Positions 39,401-50,322 of a stretch of 64,000 bases of DNA are shown piece after piece; the stretch's first letter is position 1; the number at the start of each line of letters is the position of its first letter. Made by a program: the position numbers and the translations under genes. Source of the DNA: Branchiostoma floridae (lineage: Eukaryota; Chordata; Leptocardii; Amphioxiformes; Branchiostomatidae); the NCBI RefSeq assembly GCF_000003815.2, contig NC_049981.1, positions 28,384,379-28,448,378 on the forward strand, read 5' to 3'. The notes beneath the pieces were generated by a model. That model worked only from the letters and a program-made list of their open reading frames with translations, had not been told where the DNA came from and ran no database searches.

Positions 39401-39871
39401 TCTCCCCGCCCCCCAGGAGGTATTGAAAAACGCCAATAGGCGATGTATTTTTCTGGATAAATAAATAAACTGAAACTGAAACTGAACTGAAGAGTGTGTT
39501 TCGCTACATGGCAAATGGACAACTCTTTGCTGACTACAGTCCTTTGCCAGTTTGATGCCATTGTAGGATCTGCTTGGAGATAAGGATAGGACTGGACAGG
39601 GTTTTCCGCATTCCGGACTGGACAGGTTTTTCCGAAAACCCAGGAAAATGACTGAAACAGATACACTGCCCCCCTCCACCATGCACATACACAGTTGTAT
39701 CTCGTGATAAACGATGCTGTTACACACCTGCACGGAGAATTCCCCAGGAAAGAGTGTTCTAGCCGTGATGAGCCATGCCTTGGCGGCGTGAGGGTCTGAC
39801 TTCAGGCTTTCCCGGGCCCGATTCACCAGCCAAGCCGAATCTTCCCGCGAGTTTTGCTTCGCGGCAGCCAT
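27405..39871 (-). CDS. INTS10: Integrator complex subunit 10
   Basis: Subunit of the nuclear Integrator complex (snRNA 3' processing and transcription attenuation). Minus-strand exons in order: 39871-39728, 37547-37480, 36942-36839, 36382-36326, 36148-36066, 35795-35714, 34412-34293, 33820-33610, 33236-33073, 32562(gap)-32413, 32248-32166, 31139-31059, 30698-30639, 30156-30057, 29810-29731, 29440-29278, 28918-28822, 27561-27405 (TAG). Phases agree at every join I could test. About 668 codons are visible and about 40 more are probably hidden in the gap at 32563-32662. Matches to vertebrate INTS10 include [46 protein letters not shown] and [14 protein letters not shown]. The start is the ATG giving MAAAKQNS; upstream in-frame sequence has no ATG. 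Intron 1 holds a LINE fragment and the 843-base gap. Confidence 0.95.
28210..28550. repeat. Tandem repeat of about 113 bp, three copies
   Basis: Units beginning gcagttaggcaacaggatag / agttaggaaacaggatagaa start near 28213, 28326 and 28438. The third is incomplete. They lie in the last INTS10 intron and are noncoding. Confidence 0.8.
29020..29220. repeat. (GGAT)n tetranucleotide microsatellite
   Basis: About 200 bases of ggat units, pure in the middle and degenerate at both ends, in an INTS10 intron. It produces long open frames of WMDG or IHPS repeats on both strands that are not genes. Confidence 0.95.
30318..30530 (+). mobile_element. MITE, 'tactgtaaatgcattt' family, copy 2
   Basis: Starts tactgtaaatgcatttaagt and ends gcatttacagta. 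It contains three ttcgcggtggttttaagtt-like segments. It is the better-preserved relative of 5624-5831, in opposite orientation, in an INTS10 intron. Confidence 0.75.
31257..31440. repeat. Inverted-repeat segment, probably MITE remnant
   Basis: gaccaatcagaagg faces ccttctgattggtca. Next to it gtcagaatgaatcgacatcg faces the complement ending attcattctgac. Noncoding, in an INTS10 intron. Confidence 0.5.
31772..31934. mobile_element. Near-perfect palindromic MITE flanked by TTAA
   Basis: TGACCCGCC...GGCGGGTCA ends, with arms including ggtgtcataacgcctggtcc and the matching complement almost to the centre (cgcttcgctcactcagtgg). TTAA lies on each side (31768-31771, 31935-31938). The hairpin is about 163 bases. 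Confidence 0.8.
32563..32662. other. Assembly gap of 100 N
   Basis: Exactly 100 N, the usual placeholder for a gap of unknown length. It removes the 5' part of one INTS10 exon and its acceptor. Confidence 0.99.
34040..34260. repeat. Tandem duplication in INTS10 intron
   Basis: Two copies of about 110 bases share tgtgttacaagtacatctgg, caatctgctggatt and gcagttcacaa. They end just before the exon at 34293. Confidence 0.8.
34473..35347. mobile_element. Foldback element with cattggcataataccggtc termini
   Basis: Starts cattggcataataccggtc and ends gaccggtattatgccaatg. The core of about 830 bases holds an open frame at 34925-35110 (starts MAGKWRR) that matches nothing I know. It lies in an INTS10 intron. 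The target duplication is unclear. Confidence 0.65.
36499..36800 (+). mobile_element. hAT-like MITE fragment with GGTGCACC motifs
   Basis: Begins CAGGGCTCGAAAT like the element at 14509. It carries several ggtgcacc/gggtgcacc motifs near both sides. The expected closing terminus is missing, so the right end is truncated or diverged. INTS10 intron. Confidence 0.6.
37385..37475 (+). mobile_element. tRNA-like SINE head
   Basis: A-box-like ggcgtagtggttagcat and B-box-like ggtttgaatccc are spaced as in a tRNA. No good acceptor stem is seen, so it is more likely a SINE piece than a tRNA gene. It lies next to the INTS10 exon 37480-37547, just beyond its donor. Confidence 0.55.
37883..38725. other. 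Assembly gap of 843 N
   Basis: Run of N in INTS10 intron 1. It also removes the 5' part of the LINE fragment that begins at 38726. Confidence 0.99.
38726..39470 (+). mobile_element. Non-LTR retrotransposon (LINE) 3' end
   Basis: Open from the gap edge to TAA at 39010-39012. The frame encodes the C-terminal end typical of jockey/CR1-like reverse transcriptase proteins: [30 protein letters not shown], then LSQFKRL. A 3' UTR follows to about 39470, ending in aataaataaactgaaactg with short repeats. The element is opposite in sense to its host gene INTS10. The RT domain is lost in the gap or absent. Confidence 0.85.
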
Positions 39872-40115
39872 TTTGGAAAATGAATAGCTGTCTACTCCAA
39901 ACCTTTTAGTGCCTAAAATTTCTCTCGCAGAAAATGTCACTTTCTCCTCCAAAATTTATCGCAAACTCTCGCAAAATTAGAATATTTTTACTATCAGAAT
40001 CAAAAACGTGTTCCTATTGATTCTTGGTGGTCACTATGAATTCTGTTCAGCGCTATTATTGCGTTTTAGTAGCAGGCATGCGTACATTTGTGACGGCTGA
40101 CAAAATTAGTCGAAG
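39872..40115. promoter_or_regulatory. Divergent promoter between INTS10 and PCBD-type gene
   Basis: 244 bases separate the two start codons (ATG at 39871 on -, ATG at 40116 on +). No TATA box is apparent. Head-to-head housekeeping genes at this spacing commonly share one promoter; shared regulation is inferred. Confidence 0.65.
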
Positions 40116-41765
40116 ATGAGGCCCCTTCTCGTGGTGACCCGACCAGTGTTGACAAGGTGTTACCGTTTTGCAAGTAAAATGGTGAGTTTTAACATTGCAT
40201 TTCTTCTAGTCATCTGTCAGTCTATTTCCGAATACTTTAATCTGTAGTCTGCTTTGAGTATTTTTGTTTATTCAGAATGGTTCGATTGGAGTTCATGCTA
40301 TTAAAACGTGAACAAAGCTAAGCACCAAGTGCTAGTAGAGTAGAGTAACGTGAGTTGAACAGCTTTGATCTGAAAGTAAAGTAAAAATGGAACTTCTGTT
40401 TAGTTATAAACCGTGGCATTGACAGCTAAATTTGGCGGTAGTGTACCGCGAAGAGATGTGAAGAAGGACACGAGTGGTCCCAGACTAAGTTGGGTGTGTT
40501 TTTCTGCAGTCAAACTGATAGGATCACATCACCCCATCAGAATGTCTGGAGAAAAGGGGCGGGGTGCAATTTGGCAGCAGCGCTAGCCCAGCTTGTCATG
40601 CATTTGGGTGTGCGTCAACACGGCATATATGGGAAATGTAGATATCGTAAATATAATTTTATAAAGAGAGAACATAGAGAAGTTGTCTACTCCACTCCGG
40701 CGAAGTCACCTCATGATCTTGACACCTTAAATTTGTACTGGACAGACTGTTTTACGTTTACCTAGCTTGTCCAATCCTCATGCCTGAGGGTCGCATAGTC
40801 TTTTTAGCAAATGCCCACAAAGGCCCAGTCTGGAGAAGTCCGCGCAGCACAAATCTCATGAGCGCAGGTTGGGGACAGAAGTAAGTTACAGAATCACTGC
40901 AAGAAGACCTTTCACGGATCAAACTGCACATTTGCAGGTCAAAGGTGAAGTTCCCTGACTTGTAAACCGTTCTTGTCCCAAAGATACTTTAGAAGATACA
41001 AGTTCAGATGTATATGGCCATTGGTCAGTTTCCAATAATGTCAACATGAATGTCATTTCTGGTATCAGGCATCAGAGGCAAAGCGAGCAAAGTTGACGGA
41101 CAGTGAGAGGGAGTCCCAGTTAGAACCACTGATGGGGAAGGGGTGGACCATGGTAGATGGTAGGGACGCCATCTACAAGGAGTTTCTCTTCAAAGACTTC
41201 AACCAGGTATCTCCTTCCTTATGCTTATTCTTTACTTTCATTCTTATTCTTGACCTGAATGGTAAATCACTAAATGGTGGTATAGTGATCACTGTTGTGA
41301 AAGGCACTATAAAAGTGGAAATGTTCGCTGTGGTTTAATGGTTGTGGTTCTTGCACTGACCTCTTTTGCTGCAAACTTAAAATCACCATGAAAGTTTTTT
41401 CTGTCTTCTGCTTGCCTAAGCTACCATTTGCTTCAACCACTGACTTAAAACCACTGTGAACTCTCCATTTTATCCCTATCATTCAAGAAATAGAATACCT
41501 TGCTTTACAGTACCCCAGTTGCTGCTTTTTTATTTGTGTGACAAAACTGACCGTAAGCTTTTGTCTTTTGTCTCCTTTCTGGCAGGCATTTGGCTTCATG
41601 TCTCGCGTGGCTCTCAGGGCAGAGAAGATGGACCACCACCCAGAGTGGTTCAATGTCTACAACAAAGTCCAGATCACGCTCAGCACCCACGATGTGTCAG
41701 GGTTGTCAGGGCGGGACATCACCCTGGCAACCTTTATAGAGAAGGCTGCATCCTCCATCCAGTGA
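40116..41765 (+). CDS. Pterin-4a-carbinolamine dehydratase (PCBD1/2-like), 127 residues
   Basis: Dehydrates 4a-hydroxytetrahydrobiopterin in cofactor recycling for aromatic amino acid hydroxylases; vertebrate members also help HNF1 dimerise. Exons 40116-40181, 41069-41206 and 41586-41765 (TGA) join in phase 0. The core shows [26 protein letters not shown] and [14 protein letters not shown], the last holding the catalytic His pair and PEW signature, then IEKAASS at the end. The N-terminus ([18 protein letters not shown]) is basic, hydroxylated and free of acidic residues, like a mitochondrial leader. It makes the protein about 23 residues longer than PCBD1, closer to PCBD2. I cannot separate the two paralogues by eye. 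Confidence 0.93.
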
Positions 41766-42642
41766 TTCTTCCATTGTTAAGGCCTTGAGGGCAACTTAGG
41801 CTAGCTAGTGCTAATAATGGTGCATATTGATTGGTGAGCTTGTCATACATACAATTGTCATCTCTGTACACTACAAGTGTTATGATGAAATTACTTCTTG
41901 TATTTTCTCATATCTTGTAAGACTTGTATGGACTTGATGGTTCACTGAATTGTGGGGTATGGACAAGTGTATTGTGCTCACTATGAGGGCTTCTAGGAAA
42001 CAGAACAGAACACTTCCTATTGCTACTGAGGTGATGCATTCTTCATGATTGTAAAGCAAGATGACAGTACATAAAATGATTGATTTCTGTTTATGAGTTT
42101 GTACGCTTATGTGTAACATAGGTGATGCAACATAAAATTGGCATAATGGCAGTACTAAGTTTGAGAAAATCATGCTGTCTGCTTGATTAAAATGATTTTT
42201 CTGTCAATAGAGAATGTGCATGTGGATTTATTTACTAATATCTGGAGTAGTAAAATTCCACTGAAAACAGGTTTTTGTGGTACCCCTGATATGATGGATA
42301 ACTGGAACATTGCTGTATAGAGCAAGTCAAGGTTATGATCATTTCTTTCTGTTGTAATTGCAAGGATGTCTTGCTGGGGATTTAATAGAGATTATTTTGA
42401 TTGCCCTAAGGTGCCACAAGAGTGAAACTGGAAATGGTGAACTGTGTAGTAGGTAATGGTAATTGTGTTACAACTACTTGAAAACATAGGGAAGAATAAA
42501 GGCAACCTGATTGGTATGTGTATTCTGTTGTGATTTGCACACAATGTAGTTGTTTTGTGATGCCCCCACTTTGCGTTCCCAGTCCCCTGGTAACAGCAAT
42601 ATTGACCTTGGGCTAGTTGCCATTCACCCATTGTAGTGTATA

Positions 42643-43810
42643 TGTCACAGTGGAGATCACGATCCAGGAGAATCGCCGATCCTCCTAGGAGAGATCGCGA
42701 TCGGAGTTTCTCCTAGGAGAAACTCCGATAGATATAAGAAACAGATCCCGATCGCAATCTGTACTAATAGAATCGGCGATTCTCCTAGTATAGATTGCGA
42801 TCGGGATTTCTCCTAGGAAAAACTCCGATCCAAACTCAAACGATGCTAAGATGTATGAAACAGCAATAATTTTTTTGATAAACAATGATTTTATTCGGTA
42901 TTAATGCAAACCTACTAACTCATTACCAACTACACTCAAGCCTACTTGTGTCACTTCTACAATGTTAACTTCAACGAAGACTATCACACTTGAGTCACTT
43001 CTGCAACTTTACTCAAGGTACACTATAGTATATAGCATCACTATCATGGTAAATTTCATGTGAGTATGTTTTCTGATAAAGTAATTTCTGATAAAGTAAT
43101 ATCTTTTAAAGTAGTGGCAAAAATCTTATAATATGTGAAAGACACCAACAGGTGATCAAACAATGTGTCAGTATGCAAATTTCACGGCTTTGGAAGAACA
43201 ATAACAACTGTAAAGTTGTCAAACAGGTGTCAAAAAATCAAGCAGAGTTTCAAGATATTACTCACAATTTCACAGCTATTGAGTACATTTCACTAGTCAG
43301 ACTTGTACTGAATCATTTCACAGCTTTGGAAGAACAGTAACCATTTGACCAATAACCTATTGAGTACATTCACTAGTCAGACGTGTATGGCATCAAGAAG
43401 TGACAATAGTGAGGTAGCATTGAGTAGAAGTGTGCATTGAGTAAAGTTGCAGAAGTGACTCAAGTGTGGTAGTCTTTGGTGAAGTTAACATTGTAGAAGT
43501 ACAGAAGTAGGCTTGAGTGTAGTTGGTAATGAGTCAGGAGGTTTGCATTTGAAACTGAATAAAATCATTGTTTATCAAAAAAATTATTGCTGTTTCATAC
43601 ATCTTAGCATCGTTTGAGTTTGGATCGGAGTTTCTCCTAGGAGAGATCCCGATTGCAATCTGTACTAGGAGAATCGCCGATTCTACTAGTACAGATTGCG
43701 ATCAGGATCTGTTTCCTATATCTATCGTAGTTTCTCCTAGGAGAAACTCCGATCGCGATCTCTCCTAGGAGGATCGCCAATTCTCCTGGATCGTGATCTC
43801 CACTGTGACA
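42643..43810. mobile_element. Foldback element with palindrome-rich arms and TA flanks
   Basis: Starts TGTCACAGTGGAGATC and ends GATCTCCACTGTGACA, flanked by TA. Arms of about 380 bases (42643 to about 43022 and about 43434-43810) are inverted copies. They are packed with small palindromes such as tcctagga and gatcgcgatc. Matching frames at 42685-42885 and 43568-43768 are reflections of the two arms. No transposase. Confidence 0.85.
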
Positions 43811-44177
43811 TATATATCAAAGACATTCACTGGACCATTACAAATGCACACATCTGACACCTACCGTCGCTAAGACACCCAACGTAGAATTACACAGCCC
43901 AGACATTTGTAAAGTTACCGACGGATTCTGCAATATTCAACAGTGCTTCGTTTCTACGGTGAGTTGGGGCATTCAAACTTCAAATGAAGTCTAGATCTGC
44001 GTACGTACGTTGTGCTTCGCTATTCATACTGGTCGTCAAAAGTGAAAGCGGTTCCACAAATCTAAAAATAACGCTCAGCCGGTCTCTAAAACAGAAGCAT
44101 GTCGCTCAGACAAAGTAAAATGCAAAGAACATTGAACTGCTCCGTTCTTTTAGAACATTAATTTGATGTTATATATA

Positions 44178-44615
44178 TGTAACAGTGGTGTTTAAGTACT
44201 GCCTATCGTCCTTGCCCAAACGCACTAGTGCTTTTGTGGCGACGGTGATAGCGTTCGTGATTTGTGTTCTGCCGACCCCGGTTCGATTCCGGGTAGGGGG
44301 CATGTTGTTTCTTTCTGTTCTTACTCGCCCCTCTGAATTTCTACAATGGTTCCCACGCCGGCCCTGTGAGTAACAGGCTAGTATGTGCCACACAGGGATG
44401 TCGAACTCGGAGATTCGAGGACGAATCTTGAAGAAAAGGGGGAGTAGTGTAACAGTGGTGTTTAAGTACTGCCTATCGTCCTTGCCCAAACGCACTAGTG
44501 CTTTTGTGGCGACGGTGATAGCGTTCGTGATTTGTGTTCTGCCGACCCCGGTTCGATTCCGGGTAGGGGGCATGTTGTTCCTTTCTGTTCTTACTCGCCC
44601 CTCTGAATTTCTACA
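44178..44615 (+). mobile_element. Miniature LTR element (TRIM-like) with tRNA-like segment in each LTR
   Basis: Two direct 168-base repeats (44178-44345, 44448-44615) differ at about one base. Each starts TGTAACAG and ends TTTCTACA, the TG...CA form of LTRs. The 102-base interior starts with A then TGGTTCCCACG, like a primer-binding site. It ends in the purine run gaagaaaagggggag just before the second LTR, like a polypurine tract. TATA flanks both sides. The interior codes nothing. Each LTR contains gtggcgacggtgatagcg and ggttcgattcc with a perfect five-pair T stem (CCCGG/CCGGG), a tRNA-like segment with A and B box character. Confidence 0.8.
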
Positions 44616-44903
44616 TATACGAGAAATAGAAGGTGTAAGCAAAGGGAACGACGTCAACACACGTAAATACACTATGCGGCATGACACTTCAAAATGGCGG
44701 CAATTATAGAAAGTGAATTCGAAAGTAAAGTTAAGAGGGAAAACGTCTTAATCAGTGCTTGAATCAGAGGTGGCAGTGGTGTTTATGGAAAAGGGCATAG
44801 GACAGAGGTGTATGTAATTTTCCATGTTACGACAATTTTGTACCATACAGGATACGAAAACATCTTTGTTGATACCATTCAGACATCCATAACAACGGTC
44901 GCC

Positions 44904-47645
44904 ATGTCTGTTGTTGGGGTTACCGGCGGGACAAAGAAAAACCAAAGGGAAGAAAGGTCTGTTCTTATTCTAATAGTTGTTATGTTTCATTGATGATGTT
45001 TTTTTTTCGTAACAACCCTGTGGCTCTTGATTTGCAACTGCCAATAATAATTTTAGATATTCTGACCAAGGAGCTTTCATCGATCCCAACAGGGGCAGAG
45101 AGAATGAGGCGTATGTTGATGACGACTCCATCCTACCCAGTGCTTCAGAGGAGCAGGCCAATGATTCAGCGACTTCCAAACAAATGTACGTACTCAGTAC
45201 AAAAAATACTGAAACGATCTGACCTTTTACAAAATCTAGCCATAGAGTTAGGCTTGGTAATTTTGCACTGTGTTCAGACATACCTGCCCGGTGTGCTACG
45301 TGCCCGTGGGCCCCTCCAGTTAACGGACAGGTCGCTAGGAGTGTAATTTACGTCAGGTCGTTTTACGCGGTATCTCTTGTCATAATATAGGCACAGAGAC
45401 ACCAGTGCGTCCTACCAGGTCGATCAGTCATCAGGAGTAACTGATGTCAAGGTGACCATCGTAGATGACGTTGAACAAGAGACCAGTTCGTCTGACGAGG
45501 TGGATGATACCACACAGCAGAGTGAAGCTCCTCCGAGGTAATCTTGTGTCACTTGGGATGATTCAATTTAGCACCAATAAATGAAAGGTTATTTTGCTTA
45601 TAACACTCCGCGTCTCAAACCGTAATTGAGTGGATCCCTATAACTAGAGACTAATCTCCATGCAGATATTGCGGCGGTTTAAGATACATTTGTAGTATCA
45701 TAAGCTGAGGAAGGAGTTTAGCCGGCAAAGGACTTTTATTCCACCGCGAATGATACTATCTGAAAGTTAAACCGCCGCGCAAGATCTGCTTGGAGATTAG
45801 CCACAAACTGTACCTCTTATATAATGAATCAATATCGCGCATGCTACTAGTATGAAAAAGCAAACGAAGCGTTACAGTGTTACTTCAACGTTTTTCCAGG
45901 TCTGATGCTCAAAGCAGCGTCAGGAGTGAAACTGAAAAGACTGAATCAGGACAATATCAAGACCACGAAGAAGTCATCAGAGCAGACCATGGCGTCGACG
46001 AAAATGGAGAACAACAGGCACCGAACGCGGAAGACAACCGCGACCCAGAAAATAACCAGAAAAGATCAGAATCTACTAGCCTTAATCAGCAGTTTGCTAA
46101 CCATGCCGTCGCTGTTATCTGTCTATTGCTTTGCGTTAGCGCCTGCTTGGTAAACATTGCCTCTATCTTTCTCACGGTTTCATGCCTGTGGGGTCTATCC
46201 CCCGATGTGAGTGATGGGAACGTTGTTTATTCAAAAGGGAACAACACTATCACATGTGATCCATACGAGTCTCAGGAAAACATACCGTACAATCTTATCG
46301 ACCTCCTACTAGCGTTACAACCGATTGTTGTTATAGTTCTCTGGAAATACGGAGGTATTGCTGAAAGAATAGAGAAATACGAGGAAAAGGGTGATTACGA
46401 AGAAGAGCAAAAGGACAATACTACCGCAGACGTCGCACTGGTTATTTCGTTATGATTACCATAGCCCTGTTTTTCCTTCTTCACTGTGTAGAGTGCGCAA
46501 CCTGTTCTTTTTCTAGTCCAACTATTTTCTTTGGAACATTGGTCCGCGGTGTTCCCAAAAGCGTTTGTCCGTGGTTGAGCCTTCTGTTCCATCTCGTGTT
46601 CCCGGGATATTGCCTGTATTGTTGGTATGCCACTAAAATGGCCTGCGTGCTCCGCAGACGAGCGTACTACATTCGGAAGTACATCCAATCGGGCAAGAGT
46701 TCGACCATTTTCGATGAAAACGTAGGTCGGCCCGATATAATTCGGAGAAAACTTAACGACAACATTTTCGACGACAATTGGCACAGTGAAATTTGGGAGA
46801 ACATTTCCTTCCTCATGAACATCATGATGTTCTTCAGCGCTACGTTGGTACTGTTGTACACCCATGTGTATGTATCCGAAGTCCGCCTAACCCTAGGGGA
46901 ATGGACAACTCACTTCATGCGACTTGTTTCTATAGCCACCCTTTCCGTTGTCCCGTACATACACGTTGCTTTTGCCTGCGTCCGTGTGACTGAAGCCTAT
47001 AGTTACATAGCGGAGAGTATGGGTGGTGCATTTCAAGAGTCATACAGTCATACTTCGATCCAAGAATCGCACGAAAATTCCTTAGACATTTCGCAGGAAC
47101 CGGCTGGGTTAGATGGCCGGACTTGTCCAAGTACTCAGAACAGAGACGGGGAAAATACGTCGCTCGAGCGACTGGAATATCTCATTCAATGGCAATTCCT
47201 GCAGAGCAAGGTGTACAAAAAGTGTAAGGATGGGTTGACATCTGGGATATTGGGTTCGTCGTACACTACCCGCAGCGGTGTCCACTTGGCGTCGCTAGGC
47301 GTAATTATCGCTATGACATGGGAGGTTCTGGACCGTCTGAATGACTTTGACGTGGAGAGAGCAATCGCGCTTGGGAACACGAGGCAGGAAGCTTTCATCG
47401 TGACTCTCTTTGGTGTTCTTGCCTTCGTACTCTGGATCTCAGCTGCCAGCATCCTTTTATGCTATCGTTTAACGCACAAGATATGTGACTGCACCAAGTG
47501 TTTTGCACCACATGCAGTAAATAGGCGACTGATTGTGTACATAGTTCTTACAATTCTTTACTTCCTCGGCATGTACGTGGCTTTCTATCTTGTCGTTTAT
47601 CAGGACAGTTATTGTTACAGTTCATCCAACCCTCTGTTCGTATAA
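44904..47645 (+). CDS. Unrecognised polytopic membrane protein, paralogue A, with apparent frameshift
   Basis: I do not recognise this family. Four exons fit in phase: 44904-44956 (good Kozak, gccATG), 45057-45185, 45391-45537 and 45900-47645 (TAA). The N-terminal third is acidic, Ser-rich and probably cytosolic. About nine hydrophobic segments follow. Motifs shared with paralogue B (50323-52590): HCVEC, CWYAT.MACVLRRRA, YTHVY.SEV.LTLG, HVAFACVRVTEA, YTTR.GVH and a C-terminal NPL. A CDPYESQE-type loop with an N-glycosylation site (NNT) follows segment 1. Near 46411-46420 the frame breaks: upstream ends at TGA 46453-46455, while the next frame continues as YYRRRRTGYF, matching YRLRRTCYF of B. 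One missing base restores a 691-codon frame. A sequencing error, allele or new pseudogene are all possible. The weakest splice call is the gtctgt donor of exon 1. Confidence 0.75.
45651..45800. mobile_element. Short MITE in intron 3 of paralogue A
   Basis: Inverted ends ctaatctccatgcagatatt and its complement from gcaagatctgcttggagattag. Inner gcggcggttt faces aaaccgccgcgc. About 150 bases. Confidence 0.75.
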
Positions 47646-50322
47646 GGTAAAAAAAAGGCAAGAGTAGTCCATAGCCTTTTAAGGCCGTAGAGCCAGTGGG
47701 TTGTTATTCACCGTGTATATGGGAGGCGGCCTTCAACCCTCTCCTTCCACCGCTGTTTACCTCCCCAACCGAATTCAGGCTAGGTTCCCATTTTAAAGTC
47801 GTTCAAAGTGGCTTTCCCAAATGTGCATAAGTGTTCATGTATCTTTTCAAAGTGCTGAGAGTAAATATTGTCCAGTTTGGATTGTCTAGGATGTCATCTT
47901 TATACCGTGGCATTTCGAAGTGGAGTGATAAGATACTTACGTGTTCCTTTCATCATTGATTGAATTGAAAGACGCTATAATTTCATCCCGTGAACTATAT
48001 TGGAACGTATCAGAATGAAAGTTTATTCGTGTTGGCTGAATTGATAGTGGTATGAAAGAGATGAGATGTACATTGTATATTCCTGTACGACAGTTTACGC
48101 TGTATTATTAAAAATGATAGACGTTTAATTGCAAAGCAATTACGAAACAATTCTTACGAAACAATTACCACCAATTAAATCATTCAAGTTTAACTTTCTT
48201 AATTAAAACAAGTAGATGCCAAAGATAAAGGTACAAATGTATTTAGAGTTAATGATTAAACAATCTTGGTCCTCTTTCATGTAGCGTGTAACAAAGTGAA
48301 ACTTAAATGCAGCAGTTATCTCAAAGCAAAATCTCAACAAAACTATACTATAACCATCACCCCAAGGATGCTTACATTACAACTCAAAAGTTGAATTGCA
48401 ATTGAATGGTTGATGTGTGGTTGTCTGGCTGTAAACGTGCATGCAGTAAAACCGTTACTCGGTCAAAGAGCATCGCAAAATAATCTCAGAGCAAATGTTG
48501 GGATGAAAAATCCAACGTTTTCGAGTAGCCCTTTTTCTACCATTAGGATGTTGAGTATTAGTGCATGATAAACGGAAAGGCTTGAATCGTGAATATATCC
48601 ATTGCACTGTGTGCTTGTGGATATCGCAAAGCACAATGAAATGTCATGTCTCTCGTAACGTGGCAGTTATGTGGCAGTTACTTCAATCGGAATTTGCGAA
48701 CTTAACGGTTAAATGTGATCAAGGACGTTGTGTGAAGGACTTTCATCTTTCCGACTTTATTTGTTACGTAATTGCGTACCCACGGCCAGTCTTCTCACGA
48801 GACAGAAAAAGTGACTTTGCCCTTTCAGTGTCAACAGAACGGAACAACAGAGCTAGCCACCTGTTCTTATCGCACCTTCAAGTCAACTTGCAGACTTTGG
48901 TTTAGACGGTTGCCAAGGTGAATGTACATACTGTTTCACCCCGCGCACTGCTGCAAACTGCAATTTTGTTGACACATCAGGTCTAATTTACATTTCGTGA
49001 CTTGTGTCGGTTATAAATTATAACTGTTGTCATAGCACCTTGTGCGTCGTGGCATTTTTCAGTAGCGCCCAGAATGCTAAGAAGCCACTTTCACTTTAGC
49101 CTTCTCAGTTAGTCGGAGAAGCACAGGGAAAGTTGTTTGCCTCAACAAACGGGCTGCCCCCTCCGTGGTCGCTGGTTGGAAGACGCCTTGTCATTGAAGT
49201 AAGTTTAATTCCCACTTTTATCATCACTGTCAAAAATGTTTTGTGAACTCGATGATATATGAACGTATCGCTTTCTCGTTCCTTAATACGTGGCACTATG
49301 GGCGGGGCCGACAGTGGGTGGGACCCAAGAATCTGATCGTTAGGTATTCTGATACCATTAAAGCCAAAAATTGGCGGTCCCTCTACATATTATGAGGCCA
49401 GTACTGATTTTACTTTTGACTTTACTTTTTATCAGCGTCATTCATTCTACCTGTTTTTCAGGACCTTTTGGTGTTGACCTTTTTCTTACGGGCGCCAATA
49501 ATCGGTACCGTTGGTATTCCTAAACTCCAAGTGGGCGTTAGGGTGGATGAAAGCAACTTTTTTTTGGTAGCCATGCTGTCATAGTCACTGCGGATGTAAG
49601 AAATCGAGGTAAAGTGATTAAGATAAAAATGGTTTTGACGTGCAAATCAAATCTCTTAGTTTTAGATCACATAGGCAGGAAGATAGTCATTTTGTACCGT
49701 AACGTTTAACTGTGGCTACCATTCGTTACTTCTTACTGAATCAACAGAATTCATGAAGTCCCTGGCCTTGAGGAACAGTGATTCTTCGCGACTTACTTCT
49801 ACCATTGCAGAAATTCAGCTTCCTTCCGGTAAGTATACCCCCAACTCGGTCACTTGACTAAATTCAGAATACAACACGGTGCATTCCGTATCAGCCGAGG
49901 TACCAGCCCGACCACGCCGGGGTAGGATCGCCCCACTGCCAGACTTCCAGGGGTGTGGTCAATCTGAAATCAACTCAATCACTTATGAAAATCGGAGTAA
50001 CAAACAATTCAGATATTTCAATCCCAAGAAGATGTATTCCTTTACCTTTGTGCTAAATTTCAATTGATGAAAAAAATGAAACTGTTATAAAACCAATGGC
50101 ATTCCTTTATGAAGGACCATCGTATATCCATGTTTCTCGCCATCCGTGTGTCTATCTTTTTACATTTTCTGGTCAAATCAATCATCTGCATAATTACAGT
50201 ATTAGAAATACAAATATCTGCAAAGGTTTATAAACAAAGGGTAGTGTGAGAAGCACGGGAGCGAAAACTTAATCTGTCTACCCTTCTTGTACGTTATCCT
50301 TCAGTCACACACCTCTTTGGAC
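47646..50322. other. Intergenic stretch between the two membrane-protein paralogues
   Basis: No gene that I can support. At 49753-49832 a stretch opens with ATG and ends at a good donor (cttccg/gtaagt). It could be a noncoding first exon of paralogue B, since the acceptor tatccttcag just before 50305 would link it to the B start codon in a non-matching frame. The open frame at 48561-48905 has no recognisable features. Confidence 0.45.

Noticed and set aside
44227-44310. Functional tRNA gene
   Set aside because: The T arm and B box are good, but no 5' strand pairs with the expected acceptor 3' strand and the anticodon arm is poor; kept as a tRNA-like segment of the LTR.
44169-44687. 172-codon open frame with an internal 45-residue repeat
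   Set aside because: Reverse-strand reading of the two LTR copies; the repeat is the LTR, not a protein domain.
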